A DNA stretch of 64,000 bases from Laspinema sp. D2d (GTDB lineage Bacteria; Cyanobacteriota; Cyanobacteriia; Cyanobacteriales; Laspinemataceae), in assembly GCF_025370755.1 (NCBI RefSeq), contig NZ_JAMXFC010000027.1, forward strand, positions 1-64,000, in the 5' to 3' direction. Of the stretch, positions 28,309 through 37,491 are shown in pieces. The notes under the pieces are model-generated. The model had not been told where the DNA came from, made no database searches, and worked only from the letters and a program-made list of their open reading frames with translations. Position numbers and translations under genes: made by a program. Each line of letters begins with the position of its first letter. Position 1 is the stretch's first letter.

Positions 28309-28953
28309 TCACTCATTCAGGGTGTCTTTGAGGACGGTCCGTGCGGCCAAATGAGAGCGCGTGGAGGTGAGAATCTCTGATTCGCGTTCCAGTCGGGCTC
28401 CGGTATCTAACATTTCCAGAAGGGATTGCTGTTCGGCAGCGACGCCATAGAGATTACTGGCGACCCAATAGGAGAGTTCCACGGGGAGATCGGGGATGTC
28501 GTCGGGAAGTTCGATGGTTTGATCCATGAGTTTGCCAGAAAGACGGACCACATCTCTTAAGAGCCGATCAACTTCACTGGCGAGGGGTCGGAGGTCTTCC
28601 TCGGGGGGTTGATCTTCGAGCCACTCGACTAACCCAACGAGATAGGGTTTTTCTCGGACATATTCTAGGACTCGAAACCTCTGCTGGCCGAGGGTGAGCA
28701 TTTTCATCCGGTCGTCGGGGAGTCGGACATATTGCAGAATTTCCGCACAGCACCCGATGGAGCTGGGTTGACCTTTGACGGGATCCCACATAAGTACCCC
28801 AAATCTGCGATCGCTCTCCAAAATGGTGTTCATCATAATTCGGTAGCGAAACTCGAAAATATGCAGGGGGAGGGGTCTGCCGGGAAAGAGTACGACTTCA
28901 GGTAAGGGAAATAAGGGGAGTTCTCGAACGGCGATCGAGGAGGAGGATTGCAT
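28309..28953 (-). CDS. LON substrate-binding domain protein
   Basis: 214 residues. It begins with the N-terminal LON domain (ELPLFPLPEVVLFPGRPLPL, HIFEFRYRIMM, FGVLMWDP, then GCCAEILQYV and LGQQRFRVLEYV). The AAA and protease domains of Lon are absent and are not encoded nearby, so it is not a protease. Stand-alone LON proteins are common in cyanobacteria and plastids and are thought to bind unfolded or specific proteins; role unproven. Convergent with the membrane protein gene; a transcript end lies in the 70-bp gap. Confidence 0.88.
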   Translation of the reverse strand: MQSSSSIAVRELPLFPLPEVVLFPGRPLPLHIFEFRYRIMMNTILESDRRFGVLMWDPVKGQPSSIGCCAEILQYVRLPDDRMKMLTLGQQRFRVLEYVREKPYLVGLVEWLEDQPPEEDLRPLASEVDRLLRDVVRLSGKLMDQTIELPDDIPDLPVELSYWVASNLYGVAAEQQSLLEMLDTGARLERESEILTSTRSHLAARTVLKDTLNE

Positions 28954-29337
28954 TATGCCTCAGTTCAAAAAGTAACTTCGCTTTTATCTTAGCTGATAGG
29001 TTTGAACTGAACATTCCAGCACCCGCCGATCGCCGGTCCACCCTCCCGACTGAGTGAGGATTTTTTGATAATTTTTTGATTTAAAAGCTTGACTTTTTTA
29101 AAGTGTTATGTTAGGAAAATTTCAATTTTAAGGAAAGTTTTTTAAGCGTAATTAGAATTTTAAAGAATTTTAATAGATTGAAAGGCGATCGCTTTTAAGG
29201 TTGGTCTCCGCTTAAATGTTTAAAAAAGGAGAATTCTGAGTTCTCCTTTTTTAAAAGTATAGATAAAACAGTCCGCTGTAATGCCAGAAGCGAGGCGCTG
29301 GATTTATGCAGACCGTGCGATCGGCTGAGGAAGACCT
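28954..29337. other. Intergenic region downstream of the str operon
   Basis: AT-rich, no gene; it holds the palindromic terminator at 29222-29252 and the upstream region of the LON-domain gene. Confidence 0.45.
29222..29252 (-). terminator. Palindromic terminator of the str operon
   Basis: AAAAAAGGAGAA (29222-29233) pairs with TTCTCCTTTTTT (29241-29252) across a 7-nt loop. On the minus strand the hairpin ends in a U-run, 86 bp after rpsJ, so it is a good Rho-independent terminator for rpsL-rpsG-fusA-tuf-rpsJ. The symmetrical A/T arms let it work in either direction. Confidence 0.75.
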
Positions 29338-29655
29338 TTAGAGTTTGACTTCAATATCTACACCGGCAGGCAAATCGAGTTTCATCAGCGCATCAATCGT
29401 CTTAGAAGACGGTTGATAGATATCGATAATGCGGCGGTGAGTACGAGTTTCAAAATGCTCCCGGGAATCTTTATCCACGTGGGGAGAACGGAGTAAACAG
29501 TAAATACGTCGGTTCGTCGGTAAAGGAATAGGGCCGACGGCTGTGGCGTTGGTCCGATTCGCGGTATCTACGATTTTTTCGCAGGAAGTATCCAGCAATC
29601 TGCGATCGAAGGCTTTTAGACGAATACGAATTTTTTGCTGTTGTAAGGTAGCCAT
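29338..29655 (-). CDS. rpsJ: 30S ribosomal protein S10
   Basis: 105 residues, full length. Family text is unmistakable: [60 protein letters not shown] and the end [13 protein letters not shown]10 binds 16S rRNA in the 30S head and also acts as NusE in antitermination. In cyanobacteria it closes the str operon, after tuf, as here. A strong hairpin lies in the 156-bp gap upstream. Confidence 0.98.
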   Translation of the reverse strand: MATLQQQKIRIRLKAFDRRLLDTSCEKIVDTANRTNATAVGPIPLPTNRRIYCLLRSPHVDKDSREHFETRTHRRIIDIYQPSSKTIDALMKLDLPAGVDIEVKL

Positions 29656-29717
29656 TGATTTTTAGTTGTCTAGGTTCGGTTAATAAATGGGTCATTTGAC
29701 CCGTGACAGACACAAGC

Positions 29718-29759
29718 AGAGCAGAAAAGCTTCTCAAGTTGGGATAGCTTTTCTGCTCT
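29718..29759 (-). promoter_or_regulatory. Hairpin in the tuf-rpsJ spacer
   Basis: AGAGCAGAAAAGCT (29718-29731) and AGCTTTTCTGCTCT (29746-29759) are perfect 14-bp complements around a 14-nt loop. A second palindrome GGGTCATTTGACCC is at 29689-29702. Without a U-run on the minus strand this looks more like an RNA-processing or attenuation hairpin that separates tuf from rpsJ expression. Confidence 0.55.
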
Positions 29760-29811
29760 ACCGTCAATCAGGACGCTTCTGCCTTAAAAGGCAGGAGCGC
29801 CCTAAGCCGGT

Positions 29812-31062
29812 TTACTTCTTGGCTGCTGCTGGTTGGTCGAGGATTTTAGAGACCACACCCGCGCCGACGGTCCGTCCACCTTCACGGATGGCGAAGCGCA
29901 TCCCTTGTTCAATGGCGATCGGGTTGATTAGTTCAACCGTCATCTTGATCCGGTCTCCGGGCATGACCATTTCCACTTCGTCTCCTTCGTCGGAGGTGAA
30001 GGCTTTAATGGTTCCGGTCACGTCAGTCGTCCGAACATAGAACTGAGGACGATAGCCAGAGAAGAACGGTGTATGACGGCCCCCTTCTTCCTTCTTGAGA
30101 ATATACACTTCAGATTCAAACTGAGTGTGAGGCGTAATCGAACCGGGTTTAGCAATCACCATCCCACGCTCGATATCTGCCTTTTGGATACCCCGGAGCA
30201 GGACCCCGACGTTATCTCCAGCCAGACCTTCTTCCAGGATTTTTTGGAACATTTCCACCCCAGTCACCGTGGTGCTGCGAGTGTTTTTGATTCCAACCAA
30301 TTCCACGGTTTCGCCGACTTTGACCTTACCGCGTTCGATCCGACCCGTGGCAACAGTTCCCCGACCCGTAATGGAGAAGACGTCTTCTACCGCCATCAAG
30401 AAGGGCTTATCGATCGCCCGTTCCGGAGTCGGAATGTAAGCATCCACTTCATCCATCAAGGCGTAGATTTTATCAACCCACTCATTGTCACCTTTCTTGA
30501 GACCCGGAGTTTTGGTCAAGGCTTCTAGGGCCAACAGACCAGAACCGGAAACAATCGGAATATCATCACCGGGGAAATCGTAGGAGCTCAGGAGTTCGCG
30601 AACTTCCAGTTCCACGAGTTCCAGGAGTTCTTCATCATCAACTTGGTCTTGTTTGTTCAAGAAGACGACGATATTCGGAACCCCCACCTGTTTTGCCAAC
30701 AGAATGTGTTCCCGGGTCTGAGGCATAGGGCCATCAGCAGCGGACACCACCAGGATAGCGCCATCCATTTGGGCAGCTCCGGTGATCATGTTTTTCACAT
30801 AGTCAGCGTGACCCGGGCAGTCAACGTGGGCATAGTGACGATCAGTGGTTTCGTATTCCACGTGAGCGGTGTTAATCGTGATCCCCCGTTGTTTTTCTTC
30901 GGGAGCAGCATCGATTTCATCGTACTTTCTGGCTTTGGCTTGACCCAGAGCAGCAAGAGTCAGAGTAATTGCTGCGGTCAGGGTCGTTTTACCGTGGTCA
31001 ACGTGACCGATCGTACCGATGTTAACGTGGGGTTTATTCCGTTCAAACTTTGCGCGTGCCAT
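29812..31062 (-). CDS. tuf: Elongation factor Tu
   Basis: 416 residues. GTPase motifs: G1 [10 protein letters not shown], switch [16 protein letters not shown]3 [13 protein letters not shown]4 NKQDQVDD, then [11 protein letters not shown]. Domains II and III follow ([41 protein letters not shown]). It brings aminoacyl-tRNA to the ribosome as the GTP form. The N-terminus [20 protein letters not shown] is typical for cyanobacterial and plastid EF-Tu. Only one tuf gene is in this window; it follows fusA after a repeat-bearing spacer. Confidence 0.98.
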   Translation of the reverse strand: MARAKFERNKPHVNIGTIGHVDHGKTTLTAAITLTLAALGQAKARKYDEIDAAPEEKQRGITINTAHVEYETTDRHYAHVDCPGHADYVKNMITGAAQMDGAILVVSAADGPMPQTREHILLAKQVGVPNIVVFLNKQDQVDDEELLELVELEVRELLSSYDFPGDDIPIVSGSGLLALEALTKTPGLKKGDNEWVDKIYALMDEVDAYIPTPERAIDKPFLMAVEDVFSITGRGTVATGRIERGKVKVGETVELVGIKNTRSTTVTGVEMFQKILEEGLAGDNVGVLLRGIQKADIERGMVIAKPGSITPHTQFESEVYILKKEEGGRHTPFFSGYRPQFYVRTTDVTGTIKAFTSDEGDEVEMVMPGDRIKMTVELINPIAIEQGMRFAIREGGRTVGAGVVSKILDQPAAAKK

Positions 31063-31088
31063 GTCTTCTCTAGTTCCTTTCTCAATCG

Positions 31089-31145
31089 TTCATTGTTCAT
31101 TGTTCATTGTTCATTGTTCATTGGGAAAAAGCAATGAACAATGAA
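31089..31145 (-). repeat. TTCATTG heptamer repeat and hairpin in the fusA-tuf spacer
   Basis: Five exact tandem copies of TTCATTG (31089-31123) are followed by GGAAAAAG and then two exact copies of the complement CAATGAA (31132-31145). The last two copies of the first set form a perfect 14-bp stem with the second set, loop 8 nt. It is a short tandemly repeated repetitive sequence of the kind known in filamentous cyanobacteria. It occupies the tuf leader, so copy-number changes could alter folding and tuf expression (inference). Confidence 0.9.
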
Positions 31146-31166
31146 CCGTGAACAAATGAACTACTA

Positions 31167-33242
31167 TTATGCGTTCCCTTTACTCTTGGCGATGATGGGT
31201 TCAGCCACGTTGCGAGGCACCTCTTCATAGCGGCTAAACTCCATCGTAAAGATACCTCGGCCTTGGGTTTTAGACCGGATATCCGTGGCATAGCCAAACA
31301 TTTCTGCTAATGGAACTTTAGCAGTCACCTTGGCAATTCCTTGCTCGGAGCCCATTCCTTCGATTTGGCCCCGGCGGGAATTGAGGTCGCCCATTACGTC
31401 CCCGAGATAGTTCTCGGGAACTTCTACCTCAACCTTCATCATAGGCTCTAACAGAACGGGTGACGCTTTCATCACCCCTTCTTTAATTGCCATAGAGCCA
31501 GCAATTTTAAAGGCCATTTCCGAGGAGTCAACATCGTGGTAGGAACCATCTACCAACGTGGCCTTGATGTCAATCATGGGGTAGCCTGCTAAAATCCCAG
31601 ATTCGCAGGCTTCTTTCATCCCTTGTTCTGCGGGGGAGATGTACTCTTTAGGTACGGTTCCGCCCACAATTTTCGAGACAAACTCAAATCCGGTACCTGG
31701 CTCACCCGGTTCGATCTGGATGACGACGTGACCGTACTGACCTTTACCACCGCTTTGGCGAATAAATTTGCCTTCAGCTTTGACGGCTTTCCGAATCGTT
31801 TCTCGGTAAGCAACTTGGGGTGCACCCACGTTCGCTTCTACCTTAAACTCGCGCAACATCCGATCCACCAGAATTTCGAGGTGGAGTTCACCCATCCCGG
31901 CAATCACGGTTTGATTGGTTTCGGCATCAATGCTCACCCGGAAGGTGGGGTCTTCTTGGGACAAGGATTGCAGTGCTTTCGACAGCTTCTCCATGTCTTG
32001 CTTGGTCTTGGGTTCCACCGCCACGGAGATCACGGGTTCCGGAATGAACAGGGATTCCAGAATCACCGGACTATCCGGGGTACAGATGGTATCGCCGGTG
32101 AAGGTGTCTTTCAAACCGACAGCGGCACCCAAGTCCCCAGCTCGCAGTTCATCGACTTCAATCCGCTCGTCGGCTTTCATGACAATCAGGCGGGAAATCC
32201 GTTCTTTCTTATCCTTGGTGGAGTTGAGAACGTAACTGCCTTTTTCCAGAACGCCGGAATAGACCCGAATAAAGGTCAGACGTCCATAAGGATCGGCCAT
32301 GATTTTGAAGGCTAATGCCGAGAGGGGAGCCTTGTCATCGGCACTGCGAGTGATTTCTTCCCCATTGGGCAAGGTTCCCTGAATCGGAGGCACGTCAATG
32401 GGAGCGGGTAGATAATCTACCACGGCATCCAATAGGAGCTGTACCCCTTTGTTCTTAAAGGCCGAACCGCACATGGTGGGGACGATCTTACCGCTAATGG
32501 TTCCTTGGCGTAATGCTTTGACGATTTCTTCCTCGGTGAATTCTTCACCTTCGAGGTATTTTTCGGTCAACACATCGCTCATATCTGCCACGGCTTCAAC
32601 GAGCTTGGTGCGATATTTTTGAGCCAGTTCCATTAGGTCATCGGGAATCTCGGTCTCTTGGATATCAGTACCCGTATCATTGGTGTAGATCCGAGCCTTC
32701 ATTCCTACCAAGTCGATGATGCCAGAGAATTGGTCTTCGCTGCCGATCGGGAGTTGGATCGCTACGGCATTAGTCCGCATCCGATCGCAAATCTGATCGT
32801 AAACCTTGTAGAAATTCGCCCCAGTGCGGTCCATCTTGTTGATAAACGCGATGCGCGGCACTTTATAGCGATCGGCTTGACGCCACACGGTTTCGGATTG
32901 CGGCTGAACTCCACCCACGGAGCAGAAGACGGCAATCACGCCGTCCAGTACACGCATGGAGCGCTCCACTTCAATGGTGAAGTCTACGTGACCGGGGGTG
33001 TCAATAATGTTGATCTGGTTGTCTTTCCAACTGGTGGTGATGGCAGCAGCCGTGATGGTAATGCCCCGCTCTCGCTCTTGCTCCATCCAGTCTGTCACGG
33101 TGTTGCCATCATGCACCTCACCGATTTTGTGAACCACACCGGAATAAAACAGAATCCGCTCCGTCGTTGTGGTCTTGCCCGCATCGATGTGGGCGGCGAT
33201 TCCTATGTTTCGCACTTTCTCAAGCGGGACAGTACGTGCCAC
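31167..33242 (-). CDS. fusA: Elongation factor G
   Basis: 691 residues from GTG 33242 ([20 protein letters not shown]). An upstream in-frame ATG at 33320 would add 26 residues foreign to the family. The GTG is decided by a perfect AAGGAGGT (33247-33254) four bases before it. GTPase motifs: [37 protein letters not shown]. Domains II-V are complete through the [19 protein letters not shown]-like region. EF-G drives translocation. It lies between rpsG and tuf as in most bacteria, but 549 bp after rpsG, a long gap. Confidence 0.97.
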   Translation of the reverse strand: MARTVPLEKVRNIGIAAHIDAGKTTTTERILFYSGVVHKIGEVHDGNTVTDWMEQERERGITITAAAITTSWKDNQINIIDTPGHVDFTIEVERSMRVLDGVIAVFCSVGGVQPQSETVWRQADRYKVPRIAFINKMDRTGANFYKVYDQICDRMRTNAVAIQLPIGSEDQFSGIIDLVGMKARIYTNDTGTDIQETEIPDDLMELAQKYRTKLVEAVADMSDVLTEKYLEGEEFTEEEIVKALRQGTISGKIVPTMCGSAFKNKGVQLLLDAVVDYLPAPIDVPPIQGTLPNGEEITRSADDKAPLSALAFKIMADPYGRLTFIRVYSGVLEKGSYVLNSTKDKKERISRLIVMKADERIEVDELRAGDLGAAVGLKDTFTGDTICTPDSPVILESLFIPEPVISVAVEPKTKQDMEKLSKALQSLSQEDPTFRVSIDAETNQTVIAGMGELHLEILVDRMLREFKVEANVGAPQVAYRETIRKAVKAEGKFIRQSGGKGQYGHVVIQIEPGEPGTGFEFVSKIVGGTVPKEYISPAEQGMKEACESGILAGYPMIDIKATLVDGSYHDVDSSEMAFKIAGSMAIKEGVMKASPVLLEPMMKVEVEVPENYLGDVMGDLNSRRGQIEGMGSEQGIAKVTAKVPLAEMFGYATDIRSKTQGRGIFTMEFSRYEEVPRNVAEPIIAKSKGNA

Positions 33243-33791
33243 AGCTACCTCCTTGTTTGTGTTGCCGCAATTATCTTTGAATGATGCGTTAAACGCACTT
33301 TGATGTTCGTGCCTTTCCAAGCCTCCGGCACAATCCTCGATTCTACTTCACCAGACGCTTGGCGGTTTTACTGTTTAGACGCTTGGCGATTCTATTTCCT
33401 AAGCGCTTGACGATCGCGCTGGGAATGTCGCGTTCGACTTTCAGTAAGTCTTAGGGTTGAATGGGGTTGGGTGACCCGCCGTTTGCTGAAACGGGCTAAC
33501 GTCATTTCACCGACTTACCTTCCCGAGAAGACAACACCTAAAAATTCTCCTCGGGTTGCGAAGTCACTCGCTGTTATTTTTTTAAGGAGTTTGACTTCTG
33601 CTTTGCCACTTTTCTAGAAGTCTAGAAAAAGGTTCACCTCGACATGACAGAAGGAATCCACCGTCTTAGAAGTCAACCCGAATGGGTCATACTCCTGTGG
33701 ATTTTCCCCGGTCCTGTTACATTTTAATATTTTTTGCAAAATTTGTTTACATAGAACACCTTTTTTTTCCGCAATGGGTTTGATTCCGATT
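33243..33791. other. Long rpsG-fusA spacer
   Basis: 549 bp. Open frames here run out of phase with rpsG or are antisense and show no family resemblance. Contains the 24-bp repeats and the TTTTCTAGA palindrome. Could carry a promoter for fusA-tuf-rpsJ; no clear sigma-70 site seen. Confidence 0.45.
33353..33424 (-). repeat. Three 24-bp direct repeats in the rpsG-fusA spacer
   Basis: Three consecutive 24-bp units start AGACGCTTGGCG (33353), AGACGCTTGGCG (33377) and AAGCGCTTGACG (33401); the first 12 bases are nearly identical and the rest drift. Nearby, TTTTCTAGA (33610-33618) is mirrored by TCTAGAAAA (33621-33629). Together they sit in the untranslated stretch between rpsG and fusA. Confidence 0.6.
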
Positions 33792-34262
33792 TTAGTAACG
33801 ATAGTGCGCGAACGCTTTGTTAGCTTCTGCCATCCGGTGGGTTTCTTCCCGTTTGCGGATTGCGTTGCCCGTTTCGTTGGCGGCATCCATTAATTCGTTT
33901 GCCAATTTCATTGCCATCGTGCGACCCGCACGGGTTCTGGAAAAGTGAATGATCCAGCGCAAGGCTAAGGCTGTACCGCGATCGGACCGAACTTCCATCG
34001 GGACTTGATAGGTGGCCCCGCCAACCCGACGACCTTTGACTTCCACTAGGGGAGTCACATTTTTGACCGCCTTTTCAAAGACTTCCAGGGCATCTGCGCC
34101 GGTTCTTTCTTCGATGGTTTTCATGGCGTTGTAAACAATGTTGAAGGCAACTGACTTTTTGCCACTCTTCATTACGCGCCGCACCATCATACCAACCAAG
34201 CGGCTGTTATAAACTGGATCGGGAGCAACAGAACGTTTTTGACTACCAGTGCGACGAGACAT
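33792..34262 (-). CDS. rpsG: 30S ribosomal protein S7
   Basis: 156 residues, full length. Family blocks: [60 protein letters not shown] and the end [21 protein letters not shown]7 nucleates assembly of the 30S head and in many bacteria represses its own operon by binding the rpsL-rpsG leader. Here that spacer is 568 bp with decamer repeats and hairpins, so leader control is possible but unproven. Confidence 0.98.
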   Translation of the reverse strand: MSRRTGSQKRSVAPDPVYNSRLVGMMVRRVMKSGKKSVAFNIVYNAMKTIEERTGADALEVFEKAVKNVTPLVEVKGRRVGGATYQVPMEVRSDRGTALALRWIIHFSRTRAGRTMAMKLANELMDAANETGNAIRKREETHRMAEANKAFAHYRY

Positions 34263-34830
34263 ACTAACTTTTCACCCAAACTAACGACTGTAACTAACTG
34301 TAACTAACTGTAACTAGCCATGACTAGCTGTGATTTGTGGCTGAGGCGATTCAGCTTGAATCCTCCCACTGTTGTGGGCAGGAAGGCGGTTTTGTTTCTT
34401 TGGAGTGTTCGGAGGTCCGCTTAGTCCCTGTGAAGTGACGGTTCGCGATGGGTTGGACAGGCTTGATGGTCTGGCCGATGCTTTAATTAGGTCAGGCGAT
34501 CGCATCTTTTAGCTGTCCAAGGCGACTGCTCCCTCTAGTTTTCCTACCGAGTCCGTTGAGAACTACCTGAATCTTTCTGGGGATCGCTCATCCTGATATC
34601 ATCCATTGAATCGATGGGGTTTTTCAGGCCATCATTGGGCGAGATGAGCGCCGTCAGATTGTACCTCTTTTTGTCGATCAACTTAAGGGTTGGACTCTCT
34701 GCATCCCGTGGGAAGCTTGTTAATCCTTGGGTTCAATACCTTGGATACCCCACATCAGCGATCGCCCTTCAACTTTCCAGCAGACCCTTGAAGGTTCTGA
34801 TTCAGGCTTCGCGCCTCATTTAATATCTAT
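34263..34830. other. Long rpsL-rpsG spacer with decamer repeats
   Basis: 568 bp without a gene. TAACTAACTG is repeated exactly at 34291-34300 and 34301-34310 and is flanked by partial copies (CTAACGACTG, TAACTAGCCA), so the tract covers about 34281-34320 just upstream of rpsG. At about 34363-34383 a CCCAC-TGTT-GTGGG hairpin follows. The S7-binding leader of other bacteria sits at this place; I see no conserved sequence match. Confidence 0.6.
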
Positions 34831-35205
34831 TTAGGATTTAGGACGCTTCGCCCCATATTTAGAACGCCCTTGACGGCGGTCCTTGACTCCGGCAGTGTCT
34901 AAAGTTCCACGGATGATGTGGTAACGAACTCCGGGTAAATCCTTGACCCTGCCGCCTCGGATCATCACTACGGAGTGTTCTTGCAGGTTATGACCAATGC
35001 CTGGAATGTAGGCGGTGACTTCAAATCCAGAGGTCAGACGAACCCGTGCTACTTTTCTGAGGGCTGAGTTCGGTTTTTTCGGTGTGGTGGTATAAACTCT
35101 CGTACAAACGCCCCGACGCTGCGGACAACTCTTGAGTGCAGGCGACTTGGTTTTCTTTTCGATCTTCTGCCGTTCGGTACGAATAAGTTGTTGTATTGTG
35201 GGCAT
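34831..35205 (-). CDS. rpsL: 30S ribosomal protein S12
   Basis: 124 residues, full length: [80 protein letters not shown]. It sits in the decoding centre. The loops with Lys in [10 protein letters not shown] and in GGRVKDLPG (streptomycin sites) keep the sensitive-type residues. First gene of the str operon; its promoter should be in 35206-35376. Confidence 0.98.
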   Translation of the reverse strand: MPTIQQLIRTERQKIEKKTKSPALKSCPQRRGVCTRVYTTTPKKPNSALRKVARVRLTSGFEVTAYIPGIGHNLQEHSVVMIRGGRVKDLPGVRYHIIRGTLDTAGVKDRRQGRSKYGAKRPKS

Positions 35206-35376
35206 GAGTTATGGGGTATTCAGGTTTTCAAGGATCAAGTTGACAACAATCTACAATTATATCTTACCCTAGTATCCCGTGTCAATTTTTAGGGCAGAAC
35301 AACAATCTTAAATGGCAGGGGATAAAAATCGCCGGGGGGCCATATTAAAGATTGAAGGGCTGACCTAAGCGGGTCC

Positions 35377-35718
35377 CTAGGGGGTGGAGGACTCAACAAT
35401 TGAGAAGGAGTTACCACAACCACAAGTCTTTGCAGCCTTGGGATTATGGAAGCGGAACCCTCCTCCCATCAAATCCTGCGAGTAATCTAAAGTTAGGCCG
35501 TTGAGATAGTCGAGGAGGCGGCTATCGACCGTCACTTGAACGCCATCGCACTCACAGATGAGATCATCGGGGTTGCACTGTTCGTCAAACGCCATCGTAT
35601 AGTACCACCCAGCACAACCCCCGGTTTCAACCCCGAGACGAAACCAGACATTTGGGTTGGACTGTTTAGACTGGATGCGTTTAATTTCGGTGACGGCTGC
35701 TTTACTCAGCTGAATCAT
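35377..35718 (-). CDS. IscA/ErpA-type iron-sulfur carrier
   Basis: 113 residues from ATG 35718 (MIQLSKAAVTEIKRI), the usual family start; an earlier in-frame ATG at 35778 adds 20 unrelated residues. The three ligand cysteines of A-type carriers are present: GGCAGWYY near residue 36 and TCGCGNSF near the C-terminus, with the family core DLMGGGFRFHNPKA. The protein delivers Fe-S clusters to target enzymes. Cyanobacteria have two such proteins (IscA and SufA types); I cannot tell which this is. It stands alone upstream of the str operon on the same strand. Confidence 0.9.
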   Translation of the reverse strand: MIQLSKAAVTEIKRIQSKQSNPNVWFRLGVETGGCAGWYYTMAFDEQCNPDDLICECDGVQVTVDSRLLDYLNGLTLDYSQDLMGGGFRFHNPKAAKTCGCGNSFSIVESSTP

Positions 35719-36027
35719 GAATGGTGGACATTGGCTGTCGTGATCGGCGATCGCCATTTTACCGCGATCGCGACTCAAATGCTACCGCGATCGCCGGAGA
35801 ATTTCCTCGAAAAATCGCCCTTTACTCGGATAAAAGGCGATCGCCTCTCATTTATAACCGATTCAAACCCCATTCCGCCCTATCACAACGGGAAGTTTTT
35901 TCTCCTTCCCCATTGACAACCCTTCCCCCAAAACTCCAATGGCGGCCTATTTTAGGCCGCCATTGAATCACCGCTATAGCGATAAAAACAAGAAAATCAC
36001 AAGAGTTGCTGACCATCCCAATGAGGA

Positions 36028-36438
36028 TTATTTAGTCCGGGCGTAGTCATCTTGGAAGCGCACGATATCATCTTCACCCAAATATTCCCCATTTTGAACC
36101 TCAATCAAAATCAAAGGAATCACCCCGGGATTTTCCAGACGATGATTCGTGCATTGCGGCACATAAGTAGACTGGTTGCTGGTGAGCATCAGTTCTTGGT
36201 CTCCGCAAACCACCCGGGCTGTTCCGCAAACCACGATCCAATGTTCGCTGCGATGGTGGTGCATTTGCAAACTGAGACGGTGACCCGGTTTGACTTCAAT
36301 TCGCTTAATTTTATATCCTTTCGCATCTTCTAAAACCGTAAACGAACCCCAGGGGCGGAGTTCCGTTGCTGCCACCATCGCAGAGGATGAAGAGGTAGCA
36401 GTTGCTACGGGATGAAGAATTTCTTGAGCGTTAGCCAT
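36028..36438 (-). CDS. Cupin protein, mannose-6-phosphate isomerase type II-like
   Basis: 136 residues from ATG 36438, supported by GGAG nine bases upstream; in-frame starts up to 36492 are possible. It matches the C-terminal cupin of bifunctional mannose-1-phosphate guanylyltransferase/mannose-6-phosphate isomerase: LRPWGSFTVLEDAKGYKIKR, PGHRLSLQMHHHRSEHWIVV, and CTNHRLENPG. The metal ligands HHH and H in the cupin strands are present. The guanylyltransferase domain is absent. Likely a sugar-phosphate isomerase for GDP-mannose or cell-surface sugars; exact substrate unproven. Confidence 0.85.
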   Translation of the reverse strand: MANAQEILHPVATATSSSSAMVAATELRPWGSFTVLEDAKGYKIKRIEVKPGHRLSLQMHHHRSEHWIVVCGTARVVCGDQELMLTSNQSTYVPQCTNHRLENPGVIPLILIEVQNGEYLGEDDIVRFQDDYARTK

Positions 36439-37491
36439 TGTTCGAGTCTCCATAATCGTTGATTGAGAGTGGGGAAGCGGCATCCAGTCCATCTAAGCGA
36501 TCGCCCGGAAGGTTCGTTTGGGGTGGATCTGCACGATGAGAAATTTTCTGACATGAGTTGAGCTAACGAGTAGCTCGGATCTGCTTCTTAAAGATATATT
36601 TCCCCGAAAGCGCCCAATTAAAATAAAGCATTGAATTTCGTTACAGAACCGAGGGCCTTCCCGAACCCTCTTTACCCCACCATAACAAGCCAAAAACCCC
36701 TTGTCAGTCGTCCTCGGGATAGATTGGGGCAATCTATATCAAATCTTTAATCTCTAACCCTAGGGACTTTATCCGGGCTTTAATTTTCACCTCAACACTT
36801 AACCCTTAATCGGTATGAGCGATCGCACCCATCCCCCTCTACAGCTTGGGGCAACTCCGTTGGATGGCCCATCTTTTATAGATCTCATGTGTAAGTCCTG
36901 AGTATCTTCAGACCAGGGATTGTCAGATGAAAGTTATTTCTATATGATTTTTAATCCGGACCTATAACTGTGGCTTACCCCTAACATTCAGGGGTTTAAT
37001 CTGGACTCCTCTGGTCCATCCTGGTTCAACAGGGCCGCCCTCAGCATCTCAAGACCGCAGGGAAGGAGAGCTAAATCAGAGGGAACCGAGAAAGTCCCCA
37101 GGTTCAACACAAATTTAGGGCCATTCTCAAGACAACCGCTCAAGTCAGACCGGAATTAACAATGGCCTGAAAACCTTCTAAAATTAATGAGAAAGAAGGT
37201 CAATTTACACAGATGCCCGATCGCCAGATTGGCTATTTCCGTTCGGGACTTGCATTCGGGTAAAAACGGATAGGCACCTCACCAGATCAAGCCAAACCCT
37301 TGAGGGTCAGAAGGGACAGCATTTAAATGCGATCGCGCCTACCCCAGACCGGCTCATTTCCATCCCAACATTGTTTACCCCTAATTTATAGAGAAATCGA
37401 TGATTAAAAGCTGGCAGATTTAACCGGAAGAACCTCTAAAACCTAAACTCTAAACTCTACAATTCTCCATCCATCATCTACCCGAAAAGCA
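36439..37491. other. Long regulatory region upstream of glutamate synthase
   Basis: Over 1 kb with no convincing gene. It should hold the promoters of the cupin gene (minus) and gltB (plus). I looked for the NtcA site GTA-N8-TAC and found no perfect match in a suitable place. A short AACTCTA direct repeat lies just before gltB (about 37445-37460). Confidence 0.5.

Noticed and set aside
30073-31137. Plus-strand frames antisense to tuf
   Set aside because: Antisense shadows of a highly conserved gene; codon pattern follows tuf.
33614-33886. Minus-strand frame overlapping the end of rpsG
   Set aside because: Overlaps rpsG out of phase and has no family text; shadow frame.
36439-37491. NtcA binding site upstream of gltB
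   Set aside because: No perfect GTA-N8-TAC with a matching -10 was found by eye; a claim would be speculative.
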